Shown here piece after piece: positions 28,864 through 38,795 of a stretch of DNA of 64,000 nt. A model generated the notes under the pieces. The model was not told the origin of the DNA. It saw only the letters and a program-made list of their open reading frames with translations, and ran no database searches. Source of the DNA: Arcobacter sp. (lineage in GTDB: Bacteria; Campylobacterota; Campylobacteria; Campylobacterales; Arcobacteraceae); the NCBI GenBank assembly GCA_002869565.1, contig PKUJ01000006.1, forward strand, positions 5,270 to 69,269. The letters run 5' to 3'. Each line of letters opens with the position of its first letter. Position 1 is the stretch's first letter. The position numbers and the translations under genes were made by a program.

Positions 28864-30489
28864 TTGATGAAAAATAATATATTTGCAGGTCTAACAGTTG
28901 GAATTATTGCATTACCATTATCAATGGCATTAGCAATAGCCATTGGTGTTCCCCCTCAAAATGGTCTTTACACAGCAATAATAGCAGGTATTGTAGCTTC
29001 TATATTTGGAAGTAGTAAAATAAATATTTCAGGTCCAACAGCAGCTTTTGTTGTAATTTTGATTCCAATAGTGCAAGAGTTTGGACTTTCTGGGCTTCTT
29101 CTTTGTGGTCTTATGTCAGGATTTATTCTTTTATTAATGGGTTTTTTTAAACTTGGAAATTTAATAGAGTTGATTCCTTATCCTGTAACTGTAGGATTTA
29201 CAACTGGTATTGCAGTTGTTATTGCAACTTTTCAAATAAAAGATTTTTTTGGTTTAAATATTGAACATTTTACTGGACATTTTCATCAAAAAGTTTATAC
29301 TTTAATCTCTTCCTTTCCTACATTTAAATTAACTGAATTACTTGTTGGTATTGTAACTTTGTTTATTTTAATTCTTTGGCCAAAAACAAAAAGTAAAATA
29401 CCAGCAGCTTTGATATCTCTGACTATAGTTACTATTGCCGTTTATTTATATAATGATTCTAATCCAAATATGCAAATATCAACTATCTATTCAACATTTG
29501 AGTATCATATTGGAAATATACAAGGCAATGGTATCCCTCCTATTCCATTACAATTTACTATACCTTGGAGTGGCTATTCAATTGATGATATAAATCTTGA
29601 TATGTTTTATAAACTTATTCAACATAGTGTAGCAATTGCAATCTTGGGAGCCTTAGAATCATTACTTTGTGCAGTTATTTCAGATGGTATGACGGGAAAT
29701 AGAACTAATCCAAACAAAGAGTTAATAGGTCAAGGACTTGCAAATATTTTTGTTCCATTTTTTGGAGGAATTCCAGCAACTGCTGCAATTGCTAGAAGTG
29801 TTGTAAATATAAAAAGTGGAGGAACTTCAAAAGTTTCATCAGTTATACACTCAATTTTTATTTTACTATCTATAATATTTCTTGCTCCAATTTTATCATA
29901 CTTACCAATGGCTTCTCTTTCAGCATTGCTTCTTGTTGTAGCTTGGAATATGTCAGAGGTTAAACACTTTGCAAATATTATAAAAGTTGCACCTAAGCAT
30001 GATGTGTATGTTTTACTAACTTGTTTTATTTTGACAGTATTACTTGATATGCAAATAGCAGTTGGTGTGGGGATGGGATTGGCTTCAATTCTATTTATTA
30101 AAAGAACAATTGAGTTATATTCAATTAATTTAGTAAATAATGAACACTCATCTCGACATTTAAATATTCCAGAGCATGTTGCAATATATGATATAAATGG
30201 CCCAATGTTTTTTGGTGCAGCACAAAGTGCACTTAAAACTTTAATGGATACAAAAGATGATATTAAAACAGTTATTTTGAATTTAGAGCATGTTACTATG
30301 ATAGATATGACAGCACTTGTTGCCTTTAAATCTATTATAGATAACTTTGATAGAAATAATAAAACTCTGATAATAACAGGTGTAAATAATAGAATTTCTA
30401 AAAAATTTGAAAGATTTGGAATAAAATTTAATGATGATAAATTAATAATGAAAAAAGATATTAACAGTATATTGGATGAATTAGAATAA
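28864..30489 (+). CDS. SulP family anion transporter with STAS domain
   Basis: LTVGIIALPLSMALAIAIGVPPQNGLYTAI; C-terminal STAS. Confidence 0.9.
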   Translation: MMKNNIFAGLTVGIIALPLSMALAIAIGVPPQNGLYTAIIAGIVASIFGSSKINISGPTAAFVVILIPIVQEFGLSGLLLCGLMSGFILLLMGFFKLGNLIELIPYPVTVGFTTGIAVVIATFQIKDFFGLNIEHFTGHFHQKVYTLISSFPTFKLTELLVGIVTLFILILWPKTKSKIPAALISLTIVTIAVYLYNDSNPNMQISTIYSTFEYHIGNIQGNGIPPIPLQFTIPWSGYSIDDINLDMFYKLIQHSVAIAILGALESLLCAVISDGMTGNRTNPNKELIGQGLANIFVPFFGGIPATAAIARSVVNIKSGGTSKVSSVIHSIFILLSIIFLAPILSYLPMASLSALLLVVAWNMSEVKHFANIIKVAPKHDVYVLLTCFILTVLLDMQIAVGVGMGLASILFIKRTIELYSINLVNNEHSSRHLNIPEHVAIYDINGPMFFGAAQSALKTLMDTKDDIKTVILNLEHVTMIDMTALVAFKSIIDNFDRNNKTLIITGVNNRISKKFERFGIKFNDDKLIMKKDINSILDELE

Positions 30490-30505
30490 ATATTAAGAAT
30501 TTATT

Positions 30506-31165
30506 CTAATTTGGCCTTTCTACCATGTATCCAATTCCACGAATATTTATAATAAAGTCTTCTTTTAGTACTTTTTTTACTCGATTTACTTCCGCTCTTA
30601 TTGTAGCATTATCTATGTAGTCATCATTCCAAACATAATCTCTAAACATATCATAATTACAAACTAAACTTCTATTTGCTGCAAGTAAATCTATGATTTG
30701 GATTTGTCTTTTTGGTAGTATTTGAGGTTCATTGTTAAACAGTAAAATCATATTTTTAGAGTCATAACTATAAGATTTTGATAATCTTTTGTGTTCTTGA
30801 GGTACTTGTCTTGTTTGTAAAATTTTATTAATTCTTAGTGTTAACTCTTTTAAGTGAAAAGGCTTTTTCAAATAATCATGACAACCTATATCAAAAGCTC
30901 TAGTAATATCTTCTATATCAATTAGTGCTGAAATAAATATTGTAGGTACCATTCTTTTTTGTTTATGTAAATCTTCTAAAATAGATATACCATCTTGATC
31001 TGGTACATTTATATCAAATACTAAAAGATCAAATTGTTCATTTGCCAATTTTTCTACGCAGCCATTTCCATCCATTGTAGAAACTACTGCATGTCCTGTT
31101 GATTCAAGATATTGAGTTATTGCTTTATTTAACATAATATCATCTTCTAAAAGTAATATTTTCAT
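30506..31165 (-). CDS. OmpR-family response regulator
   Basis: Receiver (LLLEDD, FDINVPDQDG, KPF) and C-terminal wHTH. Confidence 0.9.
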   Translation of the reverse strand: MKILLLEDDIMLNKAITQYLESTGHAVVSTMDGNGCVEKLANEQFDLLVFDINVPDQDGISILEDLHKQKRMVPTIFISALIDIEDITRAFDIGCHDYLKKPFHLKELTLRINKILQTRQVPQEHKRLSKSYSYDSKNMILLFNNEPQILPKRQIQIIDLLAANRSLVCNYDMFRDYVWNDDYIDNATIRAEVNRVKKVLKEDFIINIRGIGYMVERPN

Positions 31166-33057
31166 TTACATCCTTTAAACGAATAAGAAAAACTTGTCTC
31201 TTCTAAATTAGATTTTACATCTATAAGAACATTTTCTTCTTCACAAATTCTTTTGACTAAATTTAATCCTAGTCCAAACCCATCTTTTGAATGTTCTTCT
31301 CTATAATATTCATCAAATATTTTTTCAGGGTTTTGTATTTTTCTAGAATGACTAGTAACTATAAATTTCACACACTCATTATTTTGAATAATATCAACTT
31401 TTATAGGATCTCCTTTAAAAGTATATTTTATAGCATTTGTAATTGAATTATCAATAATTCTTTGTAGTTTTGTTTCACTGAAATCTACTAAGATTTTTTT
31501 ACTATTGGTTTTAAATAAAAATTTTGAATTTGTCATAGTTATTGCTACACTCTCGAAAAAATCTACTCTATTTCTTACAAAATCTATCAAATCAATGGTG
31601 TAAACTTTATATTCAACTTGGTCTTTTTTTACTAAGTAACTCAAATCATCATAGATTGAGAAGATATTTTTAACCGCAACTTCAATATTTTCTAAATAAG
31701 TACTCTTTCCATATTCCATTTCATGTAAATCAATATTACTAACAATAACGGAAAGGGGAGTATTTGTTTCATGAACAGAGTGTCTTAAAAATAGTTTTTG
31801 GTTTTTTAAAAGGTGTTCAGAATAGGCTATTTGTTTTTCTAAAGCCTTTGCTTGTTCATTTTGATCTTTTGCACTTTGCTGAATTAGACTAGTCAAGGCT
31901 TGAATGCTTCTTGAATAGGCAAGATCTTGGCTACTTACCATATTATTTGATGGTGCCTGTTGTATATTTAAATCAGGGTTTTCTGATAAACCAACTACTG
32001 TAATTGTTTCATTTGTTAATTCATTTTTATTATCTGCATGAAAAAATTCTGCATAAGTAAAAAATCCAGAAGTTGTAGCAACTGATGCAAAAGGCTCAAT
32101 TTCAATTCTTGTTAAACTTTGCATATATCTACGTCGTGCCATACAAGAGTAAATAAAAAAGGTTTCAGCAGGTTTTGATTCAATATTTTCAAGATATTCA
32201 AAAGGAGTATTAATTATTCGTTCTGCATCAGCAAATCCAATTTTTACTTTATCTCCTTGATATAACCCTCCTGCACAACCTAAACTTCCATCTGGGTATT
32301 TAGTAACTGTTGCTCTTGCTATTGATATACCATTTCTTTCAACCATTAGTGGAAACTCTGTAAAAGTTGCTAAATTTCCACTACCTAAATATTTTTTATA
32401 AAAATCTATTGCTCTCATTCCTGAAATTTCATAGATTCTATTACCCTCTATTCTATCAATTGTATGTTCTATTCCTATTGGAGACCAACCATGTTTTATG
32501 TCATTTTGAACTTGAAGTATATCTGAGTTTAAGGATATAGCAACTGCACCATGATCGATAATTTCTGTTCCTGAAGAGATAAATGTTCTTAAAAATTTCC
32601 CATTATCTCCTGCCATTCCTCCTGCAACCATAATTGAACTATTAAAAGAGTTTATTCCTGCAAGATATTTTTCTCCATTAGTATATGTACTATCTGTGAA
32701 TGTTATAATTAATTTTGTATTTGGGGTAACTATATCTTGTGCTATTTCATAACCATTTTTAAAAGAATCTCCATGGTTTTTTATAGATGTTTTAACTGTT
32801 GTATTCTCAAAAGTAGATATAGCTATTATTGTTTTAAGTGTAGAAACTTTTGTATTTTTTATTTCACCATCAGTAGTGGTTCCTATACAAATAGCATGTG
32901 GTAAATTTCTAGATAAAGTATCAATGATAAATTGTAAAGTGCTTTCATCATTACCACAAAAAACTTGTATCAAAATATTTTTTTGTCTTTTAAAAAAAGC
33001 GTAATCAATTTCATCTTTAAATAGATTGTTTTGAAAAGTATAGTTGTATGTTCTCAT
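31162..33057 (-). CDS. FIST-domain sensor histidine kinase
   Basis: FIST N/C domains (AGGMAGDNGKFLRTFI; FIYSCMARRRYM), HisKA RHSVHETNTPLS, HATPase FGLGLNLVKRIC. Confidence 0.85.
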   Translation of the reverse strand: MRTYNYTFQNNLFKDEIDYAFFKRQKNILIQVFCGNDESTLQFIIDTLSRNLPHAICIGTTTDGEIKNTKVSTLKTIIAISTFENTTVKTSIKNHGDSFKNGYEIAQDIVTPNTKLIITFTDSTYTNGEKYLAGINSFNSSIMVAGGMAGDNGKFLRTFISSGTEIIDHGAVAISLNSDILQVQNDIKHGWSPIGIEHTIDRIEGNRIYEISGMRAIDFYKKYLGSGNLATFTEFPLMVERNGISIARATVTKYPDGSLGCAGGLYQGDKVKIGFADAERIINTPFEYLENIESKPAETFFIYSCMARRRYMQSLTRIEIEPFASVATTSGFFTYAEFFHADNKNELTNETITVVGLSENPDLNIQQAPSNNMVSSQDLAYSRSIQALTSLIQQSAKDQNEQAKALEKQIAYSEHLLKNQKLFLRHSVHETNTPLSVIVSNIDLHEMEYGKSTYLENIEVAVKNIFSIYDDLSYLVKKDQVEYKVYTIDLIDFVRNRVDFFESVAITMTNSKFLFKTNSKKILVDFSETKLQRIIDNSITNAIKYTFKGDPIKVDIIQNNECVKFIVTSHSRKIQNPEKIFDEYYREEHSKDGFGLGLNLVKRICEEENVLIDVKSNLEETSFSYSFKGCK

Positions 33058-33301
33058 GATGTAATTGTAACATAAAATAAAATATTTTTTATAAAAAATT
33101 AATTAAATTTCAAATGCTATTTTATTGCTATGTATACCTAAATAGCGTCATTTTGGCACTATTCATTTTCGCTATATTCAAGCTATATTATTGGCTATAT
33201 TCAGGCTATAATATTAATGTAAACTTTCATTACAGAAAAAATCTGATACAAAATATTTGTTCAGATTAATTCAACAAAAACTAATTATAAAAGGAAAAAA
33301 A

Positions 33302-34798
33302 ATGGCATACGCTAAACCAACTTTCAAACCTCAGTACGAAAACTTTATCGGTGGAGAATGGGTCGCTCCAACAAGTGGAGAATATTTTGATAATCTATCA
33401 CCAGTAGATGGTGAAATTTTAACAAGAATTCCAAGATCAAATGAAGCAGATGTTGATGCAGCAGTAGCAGCAGCAATGACAGCTTTTGAATCTTTCAAAC
33501 ATACTTCTATAATAGAAAGAAGTACTATGTTAAATAAAGTTGCAGATGCAATTGAAGCTAACTTAGAACAATTAGCAGTAGCTGAAACTTTAGATAATGG
33601 TAAAGCAGTAAGAGAAACTTTAGCTGCTGATATTCCTTTAGTTGTTGATCATTTTAGATATTTTGCTTCAGTTATTAGAGCTGAAACAGGTACAGTTGCT
33701 GATTTAGATGAAACTACTGTATCTCAAGAAGTTTACGAGCCATTAGGTGTTGTAGCTCAAATTATCCCTTGGAATTTCCCATTATTAATGGCTGCATGGA
33801 AAATAGCTCCTGCTTTAGCTGCTGGTAACTGTGTAGTTTTAAAACCAGCAAGTGCTACTCCAATGGCAATTTTAATTTTAATGGAAATCATCCAAGATGT
33901 TCTTCCAAAAGGTATTGTTAATATTATTAACGGTGCAGGTGGAAAAATTGGTAAACATTTATCAACTCATCCAGATGTTAAAAAAGTTGGATTTACAGGT
34001 GAAACTACAACTGGTCAGTTAATTATGCAATATGCAACTGAAAATATTATTCCTTCTACATTAGAACTTGGTGGAAAATCACCAAATATTTTCATGGAAT
34101 CAATCATGGATGCTGATGATGAGTTCTTTGATAAAGCAATTGAAGGTCTTGTACTATTTGCATTTAACTCAGGAGAAGTTTGTACTTGTCCATCAAGAGC
34201 ATTAATTCAAGAATCAATTTATGAGCCATTTATGGCAAGAGTTTTAGAGAGAGTTAAAGCTATTAAATTAGGAGATCCATTAGATCCAACTTGTATGATG
34301 GGAGCTCAATGTTCAACTTCTCAAAAAGAGAAAATTATGGAATACATCAAAATTGGTAAAGAAGAAGGTGCTGAGTGTTTAATTGGTGGAGATGAATACG
34401 TAAGTGAAACTCATCCAAATGGTAACTACATCCAACCAACACTATTTAAAGGTCACAACAAAATGAGAATCTTCCAAGAAGAAATTTTTGGACCAGTACT
34501 TGCTGTTACAACTTTTAAAGATGAAGAAGAAGCTTTAGCAATCGCTAACGATACAATTTATGGATTAGGTTCAGGTATTTGGTCAAGAGATGCACACCAA
34601 TTACATAAATTTGCAAGAGGAATTGAAGCAGGTAGAGTATGGGTTAACTGTTACCATATGTACCCATCTCATGCATCATTCGGTGGATATAAAAAATCAG
34701 GTATCGGTAGAGAAACTCACATGATGATGCTAAACTCTTATAGACATACAAAAAATATCTTAACTTCTTACTCTAAAAATGCACTAGGTTTTTACTAG
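33302..34798 (+). CDS. Aldehyde dehydrogenase (ExaC/acetaldehyde dehydrogenase-like)
   Basis: ELGGKSPNIF, NSGEVCTCPSR catalytic region; ATG at 33302 preferred. Confidence 0.9.
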   Translation: MAYAKPTFKPQYENFIGGEWVAPTSGEYFDNLSPVDGEILTRIPRSNEADVDAAVAAAMTAFESFKHTSIIERSTMLNKVADAIEANLEQLAVAETLDNGKAVRETLAADIPLVVDHFRYFASVIRAETGTVADLDETTVSQEVYEPLGVVAQIIPWNFPLLMAAWKIAPALAAGNCVVLKPASATPMAILILMEIIQDVLPKGIVNIINGAGGKIGKHLSTHPDVKKVGFTGETTTGQLIMQYATENIIPSTLELGGKSPNIFMESIMDADDEFFDKAIEGLVLFAFNSGEVCTCPSRALIQESIYEPFMARVLERVKAIKLGDPLDPTCMMGAQCSTSQKEKIMEYIKIGKEEGAECLIGGDEYVSETHPNGNYIQPTLFKGHNKMRIFQEEIFGPVLAVTTFKDEEEALAIANDTIYGLGSGIWSRDAHQLHKFARGIEAGRVWVNCYHMYPSHASFGGYKKSGIGRETHMMMLNSYRHTKNILTSYSKNALGFY

Positions 34799-34824
34799 GC
34801 CTTTAGTTTAAACAAAAATATTTT

Positions 34825-34860
34825 AAAATGCATAGAAGTATTTCTTCTATGCATTTTTTT
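34825..34860 (+). terminator. Intrinsic terminator after aldehyde dehydrogenase
   Basis: AAAATGCATAGAAG-tattt-CTTCTATGCATTTT followed by Ts. Confidence 0.8.
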
Positions 34861-34925
34861 TGATGTAAAAATGAAATTTAGATAAATTTGGTCCCTTATA
34901 AATGGGACATTTATAAGGATAATTT

Positions 34926-35297
34926 ATGGCAACTGAAAGATTAGCTGTAACTCCTGCAGCAGCAGAAGTTATAGAAAAATTAAAAGAAGAAAATGGTGAA
35001 TTAGTATTTAACCAAAGTGGTGGTTGTTGTGATGGAACTGCTCCTATGTGTTATGCCAAAAGTGATTTTTATGTACCTTCTAGAAATATAAGGATGGGCG
35101 AAATTTGTGGTTGTGAATTTTTTATTGATAAAGACCAATTTGAATATTTTAAACATTCACATTTAACTATTGATGTAAAAGAAGAAAAAGCTGCTTTTGG
35201 AAACTCTTTTTCTCTTGAAATAGATTTAGGTTATCAGTTTATCTCAAAATCTAGAATTTTTACAGATGAAGAGTATAAGAATTTAGATGATGTTTAA
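34926..35297 (+). CDS. DUF779 domain-containing protein
   Basis: FNQSGGCCDGTAPMCY; typical neighbour of aldehyde dehydrogenase. Confidence 0.85.
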   Translation: MATERLAVTPAAAEVIEKLKEENGELVFNQSGGCCDGTAPMCYAKSDFYVPSRNIRMGEICGCEFFIDKDQFEYFKHSHLTIDVKEEKAAFGNSFSLEIDLGYQFISKSRIFTDEEYKNLDDV

Positions 35298-36319
35298 GAT
35301 GTTTTCTTTACATGTAACATTTTAAATCTATCTCCCATTCCTGTTGGTTCAAGTAGAGTCTTGATCTTTTGAGACTCTCTTAAATATGTATTTTCATCGC
35401 TATTAGCTTTTAAAATTTCAAGTAAATCAATAATTCCAAAATCCACAAGCGCTAACATTTGAGTTTTAAAAGTTATATCTTCTATTTTATAAGTTTTAAA
35501 ACAATCTACAATATGATTGAAATAGACATCATAAGTAATATCTGCTTTTGTAAAATATTCTTTTAAATCTACAGCTTCCTCAAATATGGGAAAGACCTCA
35601 TGTTTTGTATAAATCCTAGTTGAAAAGTCATTTCTTGGAACTCTATCTCCATAATCGAAAGTTATAAATTCAAATTTCTTAATATTTGTACAAATATTTT
35701 CTATAAAATCTTCATATCCAATACCAACTTCACCTTTTGTAATTTTATATTTTTTACAATGTTCAATCAATTTTTTGTCATTACAATCTTCAAATTTTAT
35801 TTTATGGTCTTTTACATAAGCCATTTGGAATATATTATCATTTGTTGTATATACTAATTCACAAGCAAAAGCATCAAAAATTTCATTTGCAATTATAAAA
35901 GCGTGGGGCAATTTTACTTCAGAAATATCATTGTAATGTTTTATTTTAACTGCATCTGCAAAACATTCTTGTAAATATTTTGTTTGTTTCTCTTGTAAGT
36001 TTTCAAATCTTTCAACAATTGCAAAATTTAGTGTATCAAGCAGTTTTGGATTTAGGGTATATATAAATTGAATAATATCAGCAAGTAAATACCCATGATG
36101 TGCTCCAACTTCAACAATAGTCGTGTCTTTTGGAAGATTTCCTTCCTTGATAGAATCAACAACTCTTTTTCCAATACTACCTCCAAAAAAAGAAGAGGTT
36201 GATACAGAAGTATAAAAATCACCTTCTTTTCCTATCTCTTTATATTTTGAATAGTATCCATCTTTACTATATAACCATGCATTGAAATAATCACTAAATT
36301 TTTGTTTTTTTGTATTCAT
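35294..36319 (-). CDS. MidA/NDUFAF7-like SAM-dependent methyltransferase
   Basis: EVGAHHGYLLADI, FIIANEIFDAFACELV. Confidence 0.75.
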   Translation of the reverse strand: MNTKKQKFSDYFNAWLYSKDGYYSKYKEIGKEGDFYTSVSTSSFFGGSIGKRVVDSIKEGNLPKDTTIVEVGAHHGYLLADIIQFIYTLNPKLLDTLNFAIVERFENLQEKQTKYLQECFADAVKIKHYNDISEVKLPHAFIIANEIFDAFACELVYTTNDNIFQMAYVKDHKIKFEDCNDKKLIEHCKKYKITKGEVGIGYEDFIENICTNIKKFEFITFDYGDRVPRNDFSTRIYTKHEVFPIFEEAVDLKEYFTKADITYDVYFNHIVDCFKTYKIEDITFKTQMLALVDFGIIDLLEILKANSDENTYLRESQKIKTLLEPTGMGDRFKMLHVKKTS

Positions 36320-36371
36320 TTTGAAAGTTTATCTAAAAAAAGATTATGAAGTTAAATATATAAATAAAAAT

Positions 36372-36397
36372 GTAAAGAGGAGTTTCCTCCTCTTTAC
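36372..36397 (-). terminator. Intrinsic terminator after OmpA-family gene
   Basis: GTAAAGAGGAG-tttc-CTCCTCTTTAC. Confidence 0.7.
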
Positions 36398-36400
36398 AGA

Positions 36401-37147
36401 CTATTGTACACAGGCATCTACAATAGCATTTTGATCAGCATATAAATAGATTTCAACTCTTCTATTTAAAGCCATGTTCGTAGGGTTATCATTGGGTGCT
36501 ACTGGTTTATTGAAAGAACATCCTTTTGAGAATATTTGATTTTTAATACCAGAATTGTAAATTGTATTACCTACATTGGTTGCTCTTTGTTCAGATAGTT
36601 TTTGATTGTATTCATATGAACCTCTACTATCAGTATATCCAACAACTTGAACTACTGTATTTGGATAACTTTTTAAAACATCTGAAATTTTAGCAATCTT
36701 TCTTGAAGCCTCTTGTGTTGGAGTAGCAGAATTAGTTTCAAAAACCATACTGTCTCTTAACATAATTTTTACGAATTTATCAGTATTTGAAACAATTAAA
36801 TCATTGCTTGGATTTGAAGCTGCATTAGGGTTATTATTAACATTTGTATCTAATGTATCAGCAACTTCTTTTGCCTGTTGATCCATTGAATAACCAATTC
36901 CACCACCGATAGCTGCACCAACAGCACCACCAATTAAAACTCTTTTTCCTTTATTACTCCCTTTTGTTGTTCCACCTATAACGGCACCTAGTATTCCACC
37001 AATAAGCGCACCTGTTTGAGTTTTTGTCATTCCTGTATTGTTTGTTGTATTAGGTTGAGGAGAATTTCCTTGATTTGTACATCCAACTAACATCGCAAGG
37101 ATTATTGAACTTATTGCAAATTGTTTAAAAAATATTATCTTTTTCAT
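36401..37147 (-). CDS. OmpA-family lipoprotein with glycine zipper
   Basis: Lipobox LVGC, glycine zipper, OmpA C-terminal VVGYTDSRGSYEYNQKLSEQRA. Confidence 0.85.
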   Translation of the reverse strand: MKKIIFFKQFAISSIILAMLVGCTNQGNSPQPNTTNNTGMTKTQTGALIGGILGAVIGGTTKGSNKGKRVLIGGAVGAAIGGGIGYSMDQQAKEVADTLDTNVNNNPNAASNPSNDLIVSNTDKFVKIMLRDSMVFETNSATPTQEASRKIAKISDVLKSYPNTVVQVVGYTDSRGSYEYNQKLSEQRATNVGNTIYNSGIKNQIFSKGCSFNKPVAPNDNPTNMALNRRVEIYLYADQNAIVDACVQ

Positions 37148-37287
37148 ATATCTATTCCTTTTTTTTATGTAGTATATTATAACACTTATTGGTGAATTAA
37201 TTGTGAAATTTATTAACTACTTTTTGTAACTAGAATGTAAATCATTTTAGATATAATAACAAATAATAAAAATAATAAGGAGAGCCC

Positions 37288-38742
37288 ATGGATAAAAGAA
37301 CAAAAATTTTAGCAACATTAGGACCAGCAAGTAATAGTGTAGAGATGATAGAAGGGCTTATTAAAGCTGGTGCAAATATGTTTAGACTTAATTTTTCACA
37401 TGGTACGCATGAGTATCATTCAGATACATTAAAAAATATTAGAACGGCTATGGATAATCTGAATGTAACAATTGCAGTTTTGCAAGATATTTCAGGTCCA
37501 AAAGTTAGAATTGGTGAAGTAAAAGAACCTTTTGAACTTTTTAGAGGAGACCAAATTACATTTTTAAAAAATGAAATTATTGGATATAAAGAGGGTGATA
37601 AAAGATATGTTGTTTCAACAAATTATCCTGAATTACTTGATAAAGTAAAAGAAGGTGAATATATTTATCTTTATGATGGAACAATTAGAGCAAAAGTTAT
37701 TGAAACTGGAGATGAGGTTAAAGCCCTTATTGAAAATCACGGTGTATTATCATCTAAAAAAGGAATAAATTTCCCAAATACAGTAATTGATATTGATGTA
37801 ATTACAAAAAAAGATGAAAGAGATATTGCTTGGGGTGTTAAACATAAAGTCGATTATTTTGCAATTTCTTTTGTACAAAATAAAAAAGATATGGAACATG
37901 CAAGAGAACTTTTAGGTGATTATAAAGGTAAACTAATTGCAAAAATTGAAAAATTTGATGCGGTTGAAAATATAGATGAAATTATGGAAGCTAGTGATGG
38001 TATTATGGTAGCTAGAGGTGATCTTGGAATAGAAGTTCCTTATTATGAAGTTCCAACAATTCAAAAAAGACTTATTAAAAAAGCAAATGAAGCTTGTAAG
38101 CCAGTTATTACAGCAACTCAGATGCTTTTATCAATGACTGAAAATGAAAGAGCAACTAGAGCAGAAATTTCAGATGTGGCAAATGCAGTTTTAGATGGGA
38201 CTGATGTTGTTATGTTAAGTGAAGAGAGTGCAGTTGGGATTGACCCAATTAATGTAGTTAATACTATGAGTAATATTATTGCAAAAACTGAAGAAATTTA
38301 TCCTTTTGATAAGCATGAAAAATTATCTTACCACGATGAATTTGACGTTATTCAAGGTACTGCAACAAAACTTGCTGATGATTTAGGAGCAAAAGGAATT
38401 ATTGCACTTACTAGTTCAGGTCTATCTGCTATGAAAATATCAAGATATAGACCAAAAACACCAATATATATTTTTACTCACTCAAGAAGAGTTTTAAATC
38501 CTCTTTGTGCAAACTGGGGTGTTGTTGCCGTTTCTAAAATAAAAGAAGCGGGTGCATCAAAAATGATACAAACAATGTTAAAAAGCTTAGATGACAGAGG
38601 ATATTTAGATAGAAATGGAACTTATGTTGCCACTATTGGTTATCCTGTAGGTATGCCAGGAAGTACAAATACTATTAAAATTTTAACTCCAGCTGAGATG
38701 GATTATTATTTAAATTTACCTTCAAAAAAGAAAGTTGATTAA
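37288..38742 (+). CDS. pyk: Pyruvate kinase
   Basis: TKILATLGPASNS; MVARGDLGIEVP. Confidence 0.95.
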   Translation: MDKRTKILATLGPASNSVEMIEGLIKAGANMFRLNFSHGTHEYHSDTLKNIRTAMDNLNVTIAVLQDISGPKVRIGEVKEPFELFRGDQITFLKNEIIGYKEGDKRYVVSTNYPELLDKVKEGEYIYLYDGTIRAKVIETGDEVKALIENHGVLSSKKGINFPNTVIDIDVITKKDERDIAWGVKHKVDYFAISFVQNKKDMEHARELLGDYKGKLIAKIEKFDAVENIDEIMEASDGIMVARGDLGIEVPYYEVPTIQKRLIKKANEACKPVITATQMLLSMTENERATRAEISDVANAVLDGTDVVMLSEESAVGIDPINVVNTMSNIIAKTEEIYPFDKHEKLSYHDEFDVIQGTATKLADDLGAKGIIALTSSGLSAMKISRYRPKTPIYIFTHSRRVLNPLCANWGVVAVSKIKEAGASKMIQTMLKSLDDRGYLDRNGTYVATIGYPVGMPGSTNTIKILTPAEMDYYLNLPSKKKVD

Positions 38743-38795
38743 TCAAAATATAGTGCAAAGTCTTTTTAAAAAGGCTTTGTATTTTTCTAAAAAAT

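Noticed and set aside
33151-33190. Possible sigma-54 promoter (TTGGCAC...) upstream of aldehyde dehydrogenase
   Set aside because: TGGCAC is present but no GC/TTGC element at the required 5-bp spacing; ATTCARGCTATA repeats are a better signal.
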